From NCBI RefSeq assembly GCF_004000865.1, contig NZ_BIMB01000007.1, forward strand, positions 62,001-126,000: DNA of 64,000 nt, read 5' to 3'. Positions 16,500 through 26,800 of the stretch are shown here, piece after piece (within the stretch, counting starts at the first letter, position 1; every line of letters starts with the position of its first letter). The DNA is from Paenibacillus elgii NBRC 100335 (lineage in GTDB: Bacteria; Bacillota; Bacilli; Paenibacillales; NBRC-103111). A model generated the notes under the pieces. That model had not been told where the DNA came from. It worked only from the letters and a program-made list of their open reading frames with translations, and ran no database searches. A program made the position numbers and the translations under genes.

Positions 16500-17669
16500 A
16501 TGAAATCATTCATCATTCAAAAAGGGACTGCACTTACATTAACAGCCATATTGGCGGGTACGCTGGTCTTCCCTGCTTATGGATCTGTAAACGCGGTACA
16601 GACTGAAGGCACGGTACAACTGAGCACAGAGAAGGAAAAGAAAAGCAAGCATCGGGATGAAGTCGAACGCGTCATGGATGAGGTGGTAACCACCGAAGGA
16701 GTCCCAAGTGTCATCGCTGGCGGGCTGCAGGACGGGAAACGCTGGTCTTACGCTACAGGTACAGCCAGTTACGAAGTACCACGTCCGGTGGAGTCCGATT
16801 TTTCATTCCGTATTGGAAGCATCACGAAGACGTTCACCGCCTCCGTTGTATTGCAGTTGGCTGACGAGAAAAAATTGAATCTGGATGATTCGGTCGAAAA
16901 ATGGCTGCCGGGGGTCATAAAAGGTGACGGGTATGACGGCAACAAAATTACGATTCGTCAGTTATTGAATCATACAAGTGGGCTTGCTAGCTATACAGAT
17001 TTGGATTTCCGAGATATTACTTTGCCTCAAAATCCGTACCGTTACTATTCCGTCGATGACCTTATCCGCATGGGACTTTCAAAGCCGCCTGTATTTGCGC
17101 CAGGGGAGGGCTGGAACTATTCCAACATGAATACGGTACTAGCCGGTCAAATTATTCAGAAGGTAACAGGAGAAACATATGCGGAGCAGATCAGGAAACG
17201 GTTCATCATACCGCTTGGGATGACAGGAACATTTGTGATGGGAAATAGTCACGAAATTCCGGGTAAGCATGCCACAGGATATAATATGGACAGATCGGGT
17301 CATTTGTATGATTTAACAGAAATGAATCAATCATGGGCAAATGCAGCCGGAGATATAGTCTCAACAGTTGATGATTTGACTACCTTCTTCAGTGCGCTGT
17401 TGGGCGGGAAGCTTCTGACTCAAGAGATGATGGACCAGATGCACACAACAGTAGATGGACCTATGGGTAAAGTCGGACTAGGGATTTATGAATTTAAAAC
17501 AGCGGACGGGCAATCCTACTGGGGGCATGCCGGCGGTACTTTCGGATTTGAATCGAGAGCCTTCGGATCTCTAGACGGGAAGCATATTGTGGTAACGTGC
17601 ATCAACTCGGTAGGCCCGGAAGTGGCGCCGGCTCACGATAAAATAATCAATAAGGAATTTGGCCGCTAA
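16500..17669 (+). CDS. Secreted serine hydrolase, class C beta-lactamase/D,D-peptidase fold
   Basis: 389 residues with a signal peptide (hydrophobic 11-28). The nucleophile motif S107-I-T-K110, the second motif Y207-S-N209 and an H-A-G-G in the KTG position are all present, as in D-Ala-D-Ala carboxypeptidases, EstB-type esterases and FmtA-like proteins. It would act on peptidoglycan peptides, teichoic-acid D-alanine esters or beta-lactams outside the membrane; sequence alone does not decide. Divergently paired with fused kinase-regulator copy 1. A similar pairing recurs at 40.7-44.6 kb, which supports a regulatory link. Followed by a strong hairpin. Confidence 0.9.
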   Translation: MKSFIIQKGTALTLTAILAGTLVFPAYGSVNAVQTEGTVQLSTEKEKKSKHRDEVERVMDEVVTTEGVPSVIAGGLQDGKRWSYATGTASYEVPRPVESDFSFRIGSITKTFTASVVLQLADEKKLNLDDSVEKWLPGVIKGDGYDGNKITIRQLLNHTSGLASYTDLDFRDITLPQNPYRYYSVDDLIRMGLSKPPVFAPGEGWNYSNMNTVLAGQIIQKVTGETYAEQIRKRFIIPLGMTGTFVMGNSHEIPGKHATGYNMDRSGHLYDLTEMNQSWANAAGDIVSTVDDLTTFFSALLGGKLLTQEMMDQMHTTVDGPMGKVGLGIYEFKTADGQSYWGHAGGTFGFESRAFGSLDGKHIVVTCINSVGPEVAPAHDKIINKEFGR

Positions 17670-17675
17670 GTGAAG

Positions 17676-17722
17676 AACCGGCATCGCGCCCTTCATTCGA
17701 GGATGCGATGCCGGCTTCTTGC
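17676..17722. terminator. Bidirectional terminator
   Basis: Perfect 10-bp stem CCGGCATCGC (17678-17687) with GCGATGCCGG (17705-17714), flanked by GAAGA and CTTCTT, between convergent hydrolase and NHL/SLH genes. Confidence 0.75.
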
Positions 17723-17735
17723 AACTGTAAACTTA

Positions 17736-20700
17736 TCAAATCAGATCGGACTTCTGAAGAAGCCGCTGAACAATAACTGCAACTTCCGCTCTTGTGATGA
17801 AGGCTTTCGGAGCCAGCTCCGTGCTGCTCCGTCCCGAAAGAAGACCGGATTGTAAGGCGTCGGAAATTCCACTCTTCGCCCAATCCGATACCGTCCCCGC
17901 GTCAGCGAAGGAGTTCAGCAACGGTTCCGAGGTTGGGGAAGTTTTCGCGCTAAGCCCTGTAATCGTCATCGCTCTTGCCATGATCGTCATCGCTTGTTCG
18001 CGTGTAATCTTCTCATTCGGACGGAAGGTGCCGTCTTCGAAGCCGCCGATCAGGTTGTACGCGTATGCCGTCCCAACCGCACCGGCGAACCAATCCTTCC
18101 GTTCAACGTCGGAGAAAGGCTGCGCCCCTTCTTTTGCTTTAAACCCTAATCCGCGAATCAGGATAGCCGCAAACTCCGCACGCGTAATATCTTGATCGGG
18201 ATGGAAGGCGCCTTGGCTGACGCCACTCACAACCAGACGCGATCCCATGTCGTTCACGGCTTGCTGGGCCCAATGCCGCTCAACGTCTTTAAAGGCAAGC
18301 GGATGCCATATGACGGAATAGACGCTATTCGTCAAACTGTTGATCTTGGCATAATACTTGCCGTTCGACAGCACGACCTTCGTCGGCACATGACGCAGCG
18401 TGCCATCCGTCTCTATCGCGACTCCTGTCGTGATTTTGTTAAAATCGACGCCGTCTGGAATGGCCATGGTGCGTTCGACATAAACTTGAAATTCGGTCAC
18501 TTCCACAGTTTTGTCCTTATAAACAGCTCTTACCGTAAAATCAAGCGGCGGGGCGACAATCGCAATCGTTCCTTCAGGCGCTGGAACCGGCATTTTAGGC
18601 ACGGCGATTTCAATCTGGACCTTAATATCCTGCAGCGCTGCTGATCTGCCTACCTGATTGGAGAGCGATTGGATGTTGATCTGCCGGGCCGGTATACGGT
18701 AAGTCGCTCGATCCGTTTTGATCTCCAATACCGCTTGCTGCGCTTCCATTCTGCTAACCATCTGCCCGTTAAGCTCTGCGATGACGACATCGGATGCGGT
18801 ATTTACCGGTACCGTCACTACCGCGGATTTCCCTTCCTTGGCGAGCCTCTCTTCGAGCTTATTCCGGTCAAGCGTGACGGTTGTTACCTTCCGCGAATCG
18901 ATAGTCGTTACTTTTACTGTTCCTGCATTGACCGACTGTCCGTTCACAAGAACGACGACACCCGTTTTATCGGATTCCGATGCTGCCGAAGGCCCCGACT
19001 GAGAAGACGTACTTCCCGAGGTCGGCGTATTGTCGCTGCTGCCGCTATCGGATGAGCCTTCCGGCCTTACTGCGTTGGAAACGTGGGAAGCATCGCCACT
19101 GCCGATATTGTTGGTCGCAGTTACCGTAAACGTATAGGTTACGCCATTCGTTAAGCCGATCACGGTAATCGGGCTGCCCGTACCCGTTGCCGTTTTGCCG
19201 CCTGGACTAGCAATGACCGTGTAGCTTACAATTGGACTGCCCCCATGGCTGGCAGGCGGAGTAAAGGTCACGGTCGCTTCCCCGTTGCCCGCAACGGCTT
19301 TTACGTTCGTTGGTGCACCCGGCACGGTCGCAGGCGCGGTCAGCATCACACGATTGGATGGAACCGAAGCGGCCGAGCTTCCTATGCCGTTGATGGCAAC
19401 CACGGTGAACGTATACGCCGTGCCATATGTCAAGTCCGTCACCGTAATCGGGCTACCCGTACCACCAGCCGTCATGCCTCCCGGACTTGCGGTGACGATG
19501 TAACCTGTAATCGTACTGCCTCCGTTGCTGGCAGGCGGGGTAAAGGTCACGGTCGCTTGCGATTGACCGTGCTCTACTACGGCCGTTACAGCCGTCGGCG
19601 CGCCGGGTACCGTAGCAGGCGCTGTCGATGCCGTAGGCGTTACGCTGTTCGATGGCAGCGAAGCTTTAGAATTCCCCACGCCGTTCGTCGCAACGACGGT
19701 GAACGTATACGCCGTCCCGTACGTTAAGCCGGTCACCGTGATCGGACTGCCTGTGCCGCTAGCCGTCAACCCTCCCGGGCTCGAAGTCACGGTATAGCCG
19801 GTAATGGCGCTGCCTCCGTCGCTAACAGGCGCCGTAAACTTGATGGTCGCTTGCGATTCGCCATTCGCTATCTCCGCCGTTACATTCGTCGGTGCGTCCG
19901 GAGGAGTGTTCTCGCCTTCCAGCTTTTGCACCCGATGATTGCTGGAATCGGCCACGTAGACATTCCCACTGCTGTCCACCGCTACGCCTAACGGACTGTA
20001 AAACTCGCCTAAGCCGCCTCCTGCGCCGCCGCCCCTTCTCTTCCACTCGCTCCACTTCCCTGTAGTTGCGGTCAGCTTTTGGATGCGATGATTATTGGAA
20101 TCGGACACATAGACATTCCCGTCACCATTTACCGCCAAATGGTACGGCTCATCAAACTCTCCCAGGCCGTTTCCTGCGCCGCCACCGCTCTTCTTCCATT
20201 CGCTCCACATCCCTGTAGTTACCGTCAGCTTCTGGATGCGATGGTTATTCATATCCGCCACATAGACATTCCCGCTGCGATCTACCGCCACATCGGTGGG
20301 ATAATCAAACTCTCCGAGGCCGCTTCCGGACTTTCCGTCGCTCCTCTTCCACTCGCTCCATACGCCTGTAGCCGCCGTCAGCTTCTGGATGCGGTTATTA
20401 TTGGAATCGGCCACGTAGACGTTACCGTCGCTGTCCGCCGCTAAACCGCTAGGATAGTTAAACTGTCCAAGGCCGCTTCCTGACCCTCCGCCGCTCTTTT
20501 TCCACTCACTCCATACGCCTGTTGCTACCGTCAGCTTCTGAACGCGGTGGTTATAAAAATCGGACACATAGACATTCCCCCTGCTGTCCACAGCAACATC
20601 GGTCGGACCGTCGAACTCTCCCAGGGCGCTTCCTTCCCTGCCGCTGCTCTTTTTCCACTCGCTCCATGCGCCTGTCGCTACTTCCAGCTTCTGGATGCGA

Positions 20701-21842
20701 TGGTTGCCGAAATCGGCTACGTAGACGTTACCGCCGCTATCCACCGCCACGCCGTTTGGATATTTGAACTCACCCAGGCCTTTTCCAACAACCCCTCCGA
20801 TGTATATCCACTCACTCCATGAATTCGATGAAATATCCAACCTCTGGACGCGCTCATTATTGGAATCAGCCACGTAGACATTGCCGCTGCCGTCCACCGC
20901 TACGCCTTTGGGATTATTGAACTCGCCCAAAACGCTTCCCGAACCTCCGCCGCTGCGCTTCCACTCGCTCCACGCCCCTGTAGCGATCGTCAGCTTTTGG
21001 ATGCGATGGTTACCCGCATCGGCCACGTAGACATTCCCGCTGCTATCCACAGCCACTTCGGAGGGAGAAGAAAACTGTCCAGGACCGGTTCCTGCCCCTC
21101 CGCCGCACTCGCTCCATACGCCTGTAGCTGCCATCAGCTTCTGGATGCGATGGTTGCCCGTATCGGCCACGTAGATATTATCGCTGCTGTCTACCGACAC
21201 GCGGGCCGGACCGTTAAATTCCCCAAGGCCGGTTCCCGCTCCTCCCCCGTTCTTCTTCCATTCGCTCCATACGCCTGTAGCTGCCGTCAGCTTCTGGATG
21301 CGATGGTTACCGGTATCGGCCACGTAGACATTCCCGCGGCTATCCATAGCAACGCCGCTCGGATTGTTAAACTCGCCCAAGCTGCTTCCCGCTCTTCCAT
21401 CACTGCGCTTCCACTCACTCCACACCCCGGTGGCTGCCATCAGCTTCTGGACACGATGGTTCCCCGTATCGGCCACATAGACGTTCCCGCTGCGGTCTAA
21501 CGCCACACTTGTTGGATTGGCAAACTCGCCCAAGCGGGTTCCGAATGCTCCGGAGCCCTTCCCCCATTCACTCCACATGCCTGTAGCTGCGGTCAGCTTC
21601 TGGATACGATTGTTACTCTTATCGGCGACATACAAATTCCCGCTGCTATCTACCGTCAAGCCGCTCGGTCTCGAGAACGCTCCGACAGTATCATTGCTGC
21701 CCCTGCCTATTTTGGCGTATTGACTCCATTGTTCAGCCGCATTCGCGGGATAAGTGAATAAGGTTACAGAGACCATCATGAATACGATGCCCCATACCCA
21801 CCACTTCCCTGCAAATGAATGGAAATACCTCCGATTCGTCAC
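17736..21842 (-). CDS. Giant secreted surface protein: 12 NHL repeats, 3 FnIII, 3 SLH domains
   Basis: 1368 residues. Signal peptide to about residue 36 (Y-P-A-N-A-A). Residues 39-647 are twelve NHL beta-propeller units, each opening with W-S-E-W and holding G-N-V-Y-V-A-D-x-x-N-H-R-I-Q-K-L; eleven are close to 51 residues and unit 5 is three shorter. Three FnIII domains follow (about 650-940), then a Ser/Gly/Thr-rich linker and a beta-rich domain. The last ~190 residues are three SLH domains (F-K-D-V-E-R-H-W-A, F-S-D-V-E-R-K-D-W, F-A-D-A-G-T-V-S-D-W), which anchor proteins to pyruvylated wall polymer. The product is a wall-displayed scaffold or binding protein; ligand unknown. It is monocistronic, between a terminator and the TetR gene. 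Confidence 0.93.
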   Translation of the reverse strand: MTNRRYFHSFAGKWWVWGIVFMMVSVTLFTYPANAAEQWSQYAKIGRGSNDTVGAFSRPSGLTVDSSGNLYVADKSNNRIQKLTAATGMWSEWGKGSGAFGTRLGEFANPTSVALDRSGNVYVADTGNHRVQKLMAATGVWSEWKRSDGRAGSSLGEFNNPSGVAMDSRGNVYVADTGNHRIQKLTAATGVWSEWKKNGGGAGTGLGEFNGPARVSVDSSDNIYVADTGNHRIQKLMAATGVWSECGGGAGTGPGQFSSPSEVAVDSSGNVYVADAGNHRIQKLTIATGAWSEWKRSGGGSGSVLGEFNNPKGVAVDGSGNVYVADSNNERVQRLDISSNSWSEWIYIGGVVGKGLGEFKYPNGVAVDSGGNVYVADFGNHRIQKLEVATGAWSEWKKSSGREGSALGEFDGPTDVAVDSRGNVYVSDFYNHRVQKLTVATGVWSEWKKSGGGSGSGLGQFNYPSGLAADSDGNVYVADSNNNRIQKLTAATGVWSEWKRSDGKSGSGLGEFDYPTDVAVDRSGNVYVADMNNHRIQKLTVTTGMWSEWKKSGGGAGNGLGEFDEPYHLAVNGDGNVYVSDSNNHRIQKLTATTGKWSEWKRRGGGAGGGLGEFYSPLGVAVDSSGNVYVADSSNHRVQKLEGENTPPDAPTNVTAEIANGESQATIKFTAPVSDGGSAITGYTVTSSPGGLTASGTGSPITVTGLTYGTAYTFTVVATNGVGNSKASLPSNSVTPTASTAPATVPGAPTAVTAVVEHGQSQATVTFTPPASNGGSTITGYIVTASPGGMTAGGTGSPITVTDLTYGTAYTFTVVAINGIGSSAASVPSNRVMLTAPATVPGAPTNVKAVAGNGEATVTFTPPASHGGSPIVSYTVIASPGGKTATGTGSPITVIGLTNGVTYTFTVTATNNIGSGDASHVSNAVRPEGSSDSGSSDNTPTSGSTSSQSGPSAASESDKTGVVVLVNGQSVNAGTVKVTTIDSRKVTTVTLDRNKLEERLAKEGKSAVVTVPVNTASDVVIAELNGQMVSRMEAQQAVLEIKTDRATYRIPARQINIQSLSNQVGRSAALQDIKVQIEIAVPKMPVPAPEGTIAIVAPPLDFTVRAVYKDKTVEVTEFQVYVERTMAIPDGVDFNKITTGVAIETDGTLRHVPTKVVLSNGKYYAKINSLTNSVYSVIWHPLAFKDVERHWAQQAVNDMGSRLVVSGVSQGAFHPDQDITRAEFAAILIRGLGFKAKEGAQPFSDVERKDWFAGAVGTAYAYNLIGGFEDGTFRPNEKITREQAMTIMARAMTITGLSAKTSPTSEPLLNSFADAGTVSDWAKSGISDALQSGLLSGRSSTELAPKAFITRAEVAVIVQRLLQKSDLI
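19902..21728 (-). repeat. Tandem ~153-bp coding repeats (12 NHL units)
   Basis: Each unit encodes one 51-residue NHL module of the surface protein. Units differ by scattered substitutions concentrated in the segment between W-S-E-W and G-E-F. The array is a candidate for copy-number change by recombination. Confidence 0.85.
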
Positions 21843-21925
21843 TTGTCCTTTCCTCCTCCGAAGCTTACCTCATATGTATACCCCCCTGCATCGTATCAGA
21901 CGCTTCTCTCAAAATTCTCTCAAGC

Positions 21926-22498
21926 TCACAATCCATGACTCCGCCGAACCTGATCAAAAATAAACCGCTGCATGCTGTCGGCCAAAGCTATGGCGCTCGC
22001 ATCCTTGCCGTTTTGTAAGGTCCAGTGAAGCAGTGCCATGGCATTGGCCGCGTACAGCTGCGCTAAATAGTCAATCGAAACGGTGAGCTCAGCCGGTTCC
22101 TTGTCCAGAAAAGCGAAGCAGGCATCGTATAAAATCGCTTCAAATTCCACACGCAAATCCGCTGCGGACACGTGTACGTTCAGCAGTGCGCCAATCTCCC
22201 TTTTATGGACTGCCGCTTGATCTATCATCGTTTCAATGACTTCCCCCACATGGCCTTGCTTCATGGATTCGAAGCGCCGCGCAATTTCTCTTTCGAACGT
22301 GTCGACATGCTTCTTCACCAGCTTTTCCAGCAGGTCGTATTTATCGAGAAAGTGACTGTAAAAAGTCGATTTGCTGGTCAATGAACGGGTACAAATGTCC
22401 TTTACCGTAATGTGACTGAAGTCTTTTTCGTGCAGCAGCTGGACGAACGCTTCGGAAATGCTTTTTTTGGTTTTATACACTCGAACGTCTTCTTCCAT
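21926..22498 (-). CDS. TetR/AcrR-family repressor
   Basis: About 190 residues; the ATG at 22498 suits the AGAGAGG site better than the one at 22507. The N-terminal helix-turn-helix reads I-T-V-K-D-I-C-T-R-S-L-T-S-K-S-T-F-Y-S-H-F, standard for the family. The C-terminal ligand domain resembles the TetR_C subgroup seen in DhaS-like regulators. It is divergent from an alpha/beta-hydrolase gene, the likely target, with 146 bp between start codons. Its end lies 83 bp upstream of the NHL/SLH gene start on the same strand. Confidence 0.92.
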   Translation of the reverse strand: MEEDVRVYKTKKSISEAFVQLLHEKDFSHITVKDICTRSLTSKSTFYSHFLDKYDLLEKLVKKHVDTFEREIARRFESMKQGHVGEVIETMIDQAAVHKREIGALLNVHVSAADLRVEFEAILYDACFAFLDKEPAELTVSIDYLAQLYAANAMALLHWTLQNGKDASAIALADSMQRFIFDQVRRSHGL

Positions 22499-22644
22499 CT
22501 CGTCCATTCCTCTCTGAAAGTCGCTTTTCGAACCACGGGTATGCCTATCGTCCGATTTCGTACTTCTTGAACTTTTTTGCTTATGGTTAGACCAGGCCGG
22601 GCCCTCTACTATAAGGTTTGTAACCCAATCAAGGAGGGATAACG

Positions 22645-23757
22645 ATGTTTACATCCTATGTTGATAACGAGCAATTCAATTTGCAAATCAACCGTTTCTT
22701 GAATGACTTCTATCAGGAAGATGAACGGGCTAATCAGGATTTGCAAGGGATCATCCCAAGATTAAAGGATGCGGAGAGCTGGTATCAAGCCTGGCTGGAT
22801 TACGCAATCATGCGGGAAGAACGGCAGGATTACGATCTTGCTTCCGTTTATTATCAGGCCGCCGAATTTTATGTGGCCCCGTCTGATCCGAACAAAGAGA
22901 AGATGTATCATAAGTTCCGCGAGTCCTTCTACCAAGGCTTTCGTGATTTCGATTATGAATCCTATCAGATCCCTTATGAGGATTCGTATCTTCCTGCGGT
23001 GAGATTAATGTCGCCGGGCGCCAAGAAAACCTTGCTCGTCTTCGCCGGCTACGATTCCTACATGGAAGAAATGCTCAAGATGATGAAATTCATAAGAGGG
23101 ATCGACTATCATATTATTGTCTTCGACGGACCGGGACAAGGCACGGCGCTCAAAAACGGCTTGAAATTCATTCCGAATTGGGAAAAGCCGGTTGCCGCCG
23201 TCATTGACTATTTCAAGCTTAACCGTGTCAGCGTACTGGGGGCCTCCTGGGGCGGTTATTTCGCGATGCGCGCGGCCGCTTTTGAGAAACGGATTGACAA
23301 AGTGATCGCCTTCAATATTTTCTACTGCGCCTTCGATGGACTGAAAATAAGGATGCCGGACGATGTCTGGAACAAGCTGTCCTCCCTGTTGGCTGCCAAT
23401 AATGCCGACCAGATCAATGCCATGTTCTACAGCATGATGGCCTCAAATCTCGATCTAAACTGGAAAATCACAAAAGGCATGGAAAATACAGGCGAGACCA
23501 CCCCGTTCGGCTTGCTCAAAAATTTCGAGAAGCATACGATGGCCGGACTCGGCCCGTTGATCAACCAGGATGTATTGCTGCTGGCCGGAGAGGAGGATCA
23601 GTACGTTCCGATCAGCCGTCTGCCGCAAATCCAGCAAGAGCTGTGCAATGCGGCGTCCATTACGACAAAGGTCTTTACCAGAGAAACCGGCGGTGAGCAG
23701 CACTGCCAAGCCGGTCATCGTCATCTGGCTTTTAACGAAATGAAAAAGTTTCTGTAA
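22645..23757 (+). CDS. Alpha/beta-hydrolase family protein
   Basis: 370 residues, start at 22645 after AAGGAGG. An N-terminal helical region of about 120 residues (R-L-K-D-A-E-S-W-Y-Q-A-W, Y-Y-Q-A-A-E-F-Y) precedes the hydrolase core. The nucleophile elbow is G-A-S-W-G-G, preceded by F-D-G-P-G-Q-G as oxyanion-region motif; D-Q-Y-V-P and G-G-E-Q-H-C towards the end supply the acid and histidine. The layout with a helical front part resembles FrsA/2,6-dihydropseudooxynicotine-hydrolase-like proteins. The substrate is unknown. Probably under control of the divergent TetR gene, and ended by a textbook terminator. Confidence 0.88.
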   Translation: MFTSYVDNEQFNLQINRFLNDFYQEDERANQDLQGIIPRLKDAESWYQAWLDYAIMREERQDYDLASVYYQAAEFYVAPSDPNKEKMYHKFRESFYQGFRDFDYESYQIPYEDSYLPAVRLMSPGAKKTLLVFAGYDSYMEEMLKMMKFIRGIDYHIIVFDGPGQGTALKNGLKFIPNWEKPVAAVIDYFKLNRVSVLGASWGGYFAMRAAAFEKRIDKVIAFNIFYCAFDGLKIRMPDDVWNKLSSLLAANNADQINAMFYSMMASNLDLNWKITKGMENTGETTPFGLLKNFEKHTMAGLGPLINQDVLLLAGEEDQYVPISRLPQIQQELCNAASITTKVFTRETGGEQHCQAGHRHLAFNEMKKFL

Positions 23758-23778
23758 GTCTAGCTTCGTTAATTTCCC

Positions 23779-23812
23779 AGCAGGTTAGGAACTACTCCTA
23801 ACCTGCTTTTTT
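23779..23812 (+). terminator. Rho-independent terminator
   Basis: AGCAGGTTAGGA-actac-TCCTAACCTGCT, a perfect 12-bp stem, followed by TTTTTT. Confidence 0.92.
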
Positions 23813-23873
23813 AATTATCCAAGCTGCAAGTTAAACGAAAGGAATAAGCCCCGATTCCGTCGAACTTCTTCGT

Positions 23874-26800
23874 ATGATGCAAATGAAAAATAACACCACA
23901 CCCAAGTATATAGCGACTATTATATTATTTCTCGGCATTCTCCTCGGCCTGCGCTGGACTTGGACCGAAATTTTCCCCACCTTGGAGCACCCCCGACCCG
24001 TCCATGGCGTGCTCGATTTACGCGGTGTGGACTTGGATCAATCCCCTACCATCTCCTTGGATGGCGAGTGGCAGTTCTACCCTGGAAAATTAGCTTATCG
24101 CCGGGACGCAGCTTTGGCGGAAGACGAACTTCGCCCGATTCAGGTTCCGGGAGATTGGAGCAGCCAGCTGACGAATGGCTCGGATCACTCGTATGGGTAC
24201 GGAACGTATCGGCTGCGCATTCTGGTCGACCCGCTGAAGCAGCCTGTCGCTTTTTGGTTGCGGGGCATACAGGCCTCATCCGGTGTGGAAATCAACGAGC
24301 AGGTTAATCCCAATATCGGAAAGCCTGCCGAACATGCGAAGGAGTATACGCCCGAAAACGTCTCCTACACGGCCTCCTACGAATCACTGGGGGCCACAGA
24401 GCTTGAATTGCTTATCCGGGTGGCGAATTTCGACGATCCTTATAACGGCGGCATCCTGCGCCCCATCTACTTTGGCTCTCAGGCGGCGATCGACTACACG
24501 CGCTGGTATTCCATCGGGTTTCAATTGGTTACGTTTATCGTTCTGATGCTTCACGGGATGTATGCCTTTATCCTTTATACGTTTAACCCGCATGAACGGA
24601 CGTTAGTCATTGTCTTTCTGTTGACGCTGGCAACCGGAATTGCCATTACGACCGGTCATGATAACCTGCTCTTGCTATGGCTGCCGATCAACTATACATG
24701 GGCGCTGAAGATCCGATTGATCGCCCTCCTATGGCATTCGTATTTCATGCTTCTACTCTTTCGAAGGTTCTCTGCGGCTCCTCCGAAGAGTGTCGGCTTG
24801 CGGGTACTCACCGCGGCGCTCCTTGCTTATACGGGATTTCTGTTCGCTGCCAATGCGTCGTGGGTGAATGGATCGGTTGACTTGGGGATATTTGCTTGCT
24901 TCTACTTGCTCCCCTTCACTTGGTTTGCCTATACGGCAGGAACCATGCTCTTCGGGAAAAAAGCCGTCAACGACGGCGTCTTTTTAGTGATGTCCGCGGT
25001 CGGTATTATGTCGAGTTTTCTCTGGAGCCTGAGGAGCTCCTATACTCCCGTTTACTATCCGATCGATATTATTGCGGCGATTATCGGTTTTTCGGCCTAC
25101 TGGTTTAAACAATATTTCCGCAACGCCAGAGAAAACGCCGCCCTCAACGATCAATTAAGGAAGGCCGACAAGCTGAAGGATCAGTTTCTCGCCAATACGT
25201 CGCACGAGCTGAGAACGCCTCTGCACGGCATTATCAATATCGCGCAGAGCGTGGTGACCAAAGAGCAAGCGAAGCTGAACGAGCGCAGCCTGAAAGACAT
25301 GGAGCTGCTGATTACCATCAGCCGCCGCATGTCGCATATGCTCGGCGATCTTCTCGATGTCGCACGGCTCCAAGAGCACCGCATCGTGCTGCAGCAAGAA
25401 CCTCTGCACATTCAATCCGTCGTGCCCGGTGTGATCGGCATGCTTCAATATATGCTTGAGGGCAAGCCTGTCCGGCTGCGTATGGACATCTCGGAATCAA
25501 TGCCGCCAGTCATGGCCGATGAGAAAAGACTCGTGCAAATTATGTACAATCTGGTCCATAACGCACTCAAATACACGGAGGAAGGAACCATCTCCGTGTC
25601 CGCCGAGACCCGGGAAGGGCACGCCGTGATCCATATCTCCGACACCGGGGTCGGCATAGACGAGGGGACCCAAGCGAGGGTCTTTCTCCCTTACGAACAA
25701 GGATCTTACGGCATAAGCGATGGGCGTGGCATCGGACTTGGGTTAAGCATATGCAAGCAGTTGGTCGAATTGCACGGCGGCGCGTTGACCGTCCACTCCG
25801 AGCTTGGGAAGGGCTCCGTGTTCAGCTTTAACCTGCCGTTAGCTAACGCGCTGCATCTCCCGTCGCTGCCGCAAAGTCCGCTTCCACCTCCACTGATCGC
25901 GGAAGCAATGGAAGACGTGTGCGCCGGGGCGATGGCTTCGGATACCTCCATCAGCGAAATGGCCGCTTCCGTACTTGTCCCGCCGCTTGGAGATGACGGG
26001 AAGGCGCACATTCTGGCCGTGGATGACGATCCCGTCAACTTGAATGTGCTTGTCGGCATCCTTTCGTCGGAGCCGTACCGCATCACGACCGCTCATTCTG
26101 CCCGCGAGGTGCTGGAGCTGCTGGATACGCAGCAATGGGATCTGTTGATTGCCGATGTCATGATGCCGCAGATGTCCGGCTACGAGTTGACGCAGAAGGT
26201 AAGGGAGCAGTACTCCTTATCCGAGCTTCCGGTGCTGCTGCTGACCGCACGCAGCCAGCCTGCCGACATCTATACCGGCTTCAAGTCGGGAGCCAACGAC
26301 TACGTGACCAAGCCGGTCGACGCGCTGGAGCTGCAATACCGGATTCGGGCATTGATCACGCTGAAGCAGTCCATCCAAGAACGTTTGCGTATGGAAGCCG
26401 CCTATCTGCAGGCGCAAATTCATCCTCATTTTCTGTTCAATACGCTGAATTCCATTATGGCGCTGAGTGAGATCGATACGGAAAAAATGCGCCAGCTCGG
26501 CGATGCGTTTGCATCCTATTTGCGGATCAGCTTTGATTTTCTCAATACAGGAAAGCTTGTAGAGCTATCCCACGAGCTGGAGCTTGTGGAAGCCTACTTG
26601 TTTGTTGAACAAGAGCGGTTCGGCAGCAGGCTGTCGGTCTTGTGGGAGGTTGACCCGCGCATCGACTTGCTTCTCCCCCCGCTCTCGATCCAGCCATTGG
26701 TCGAAAACGCCGTCAAGCACGGGCTTCTCAGTCAACACAAAGGCGGGACGCTTCGTATCCGGATTGCCCGACAGGAGGGGGGCATCCATATTGAAGTCGC

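Noticed and set aside
16500..17669. Calling the serine hydrolase a true beta-lactamase resistance gene
   Set aside because: S-x-x-K and Y-S-N are shared by D,D-peptidases, esterases and FmtA-like proteins; nothing distinguishes beta-lactam hydrolysis.
19902..21728. Regular ~153-bp repetition suggesting a CRISPR or satellite array
   Set aside because: The repetition follows codons and encodes NHL modules; there are no short identical repeats with unique spacers.
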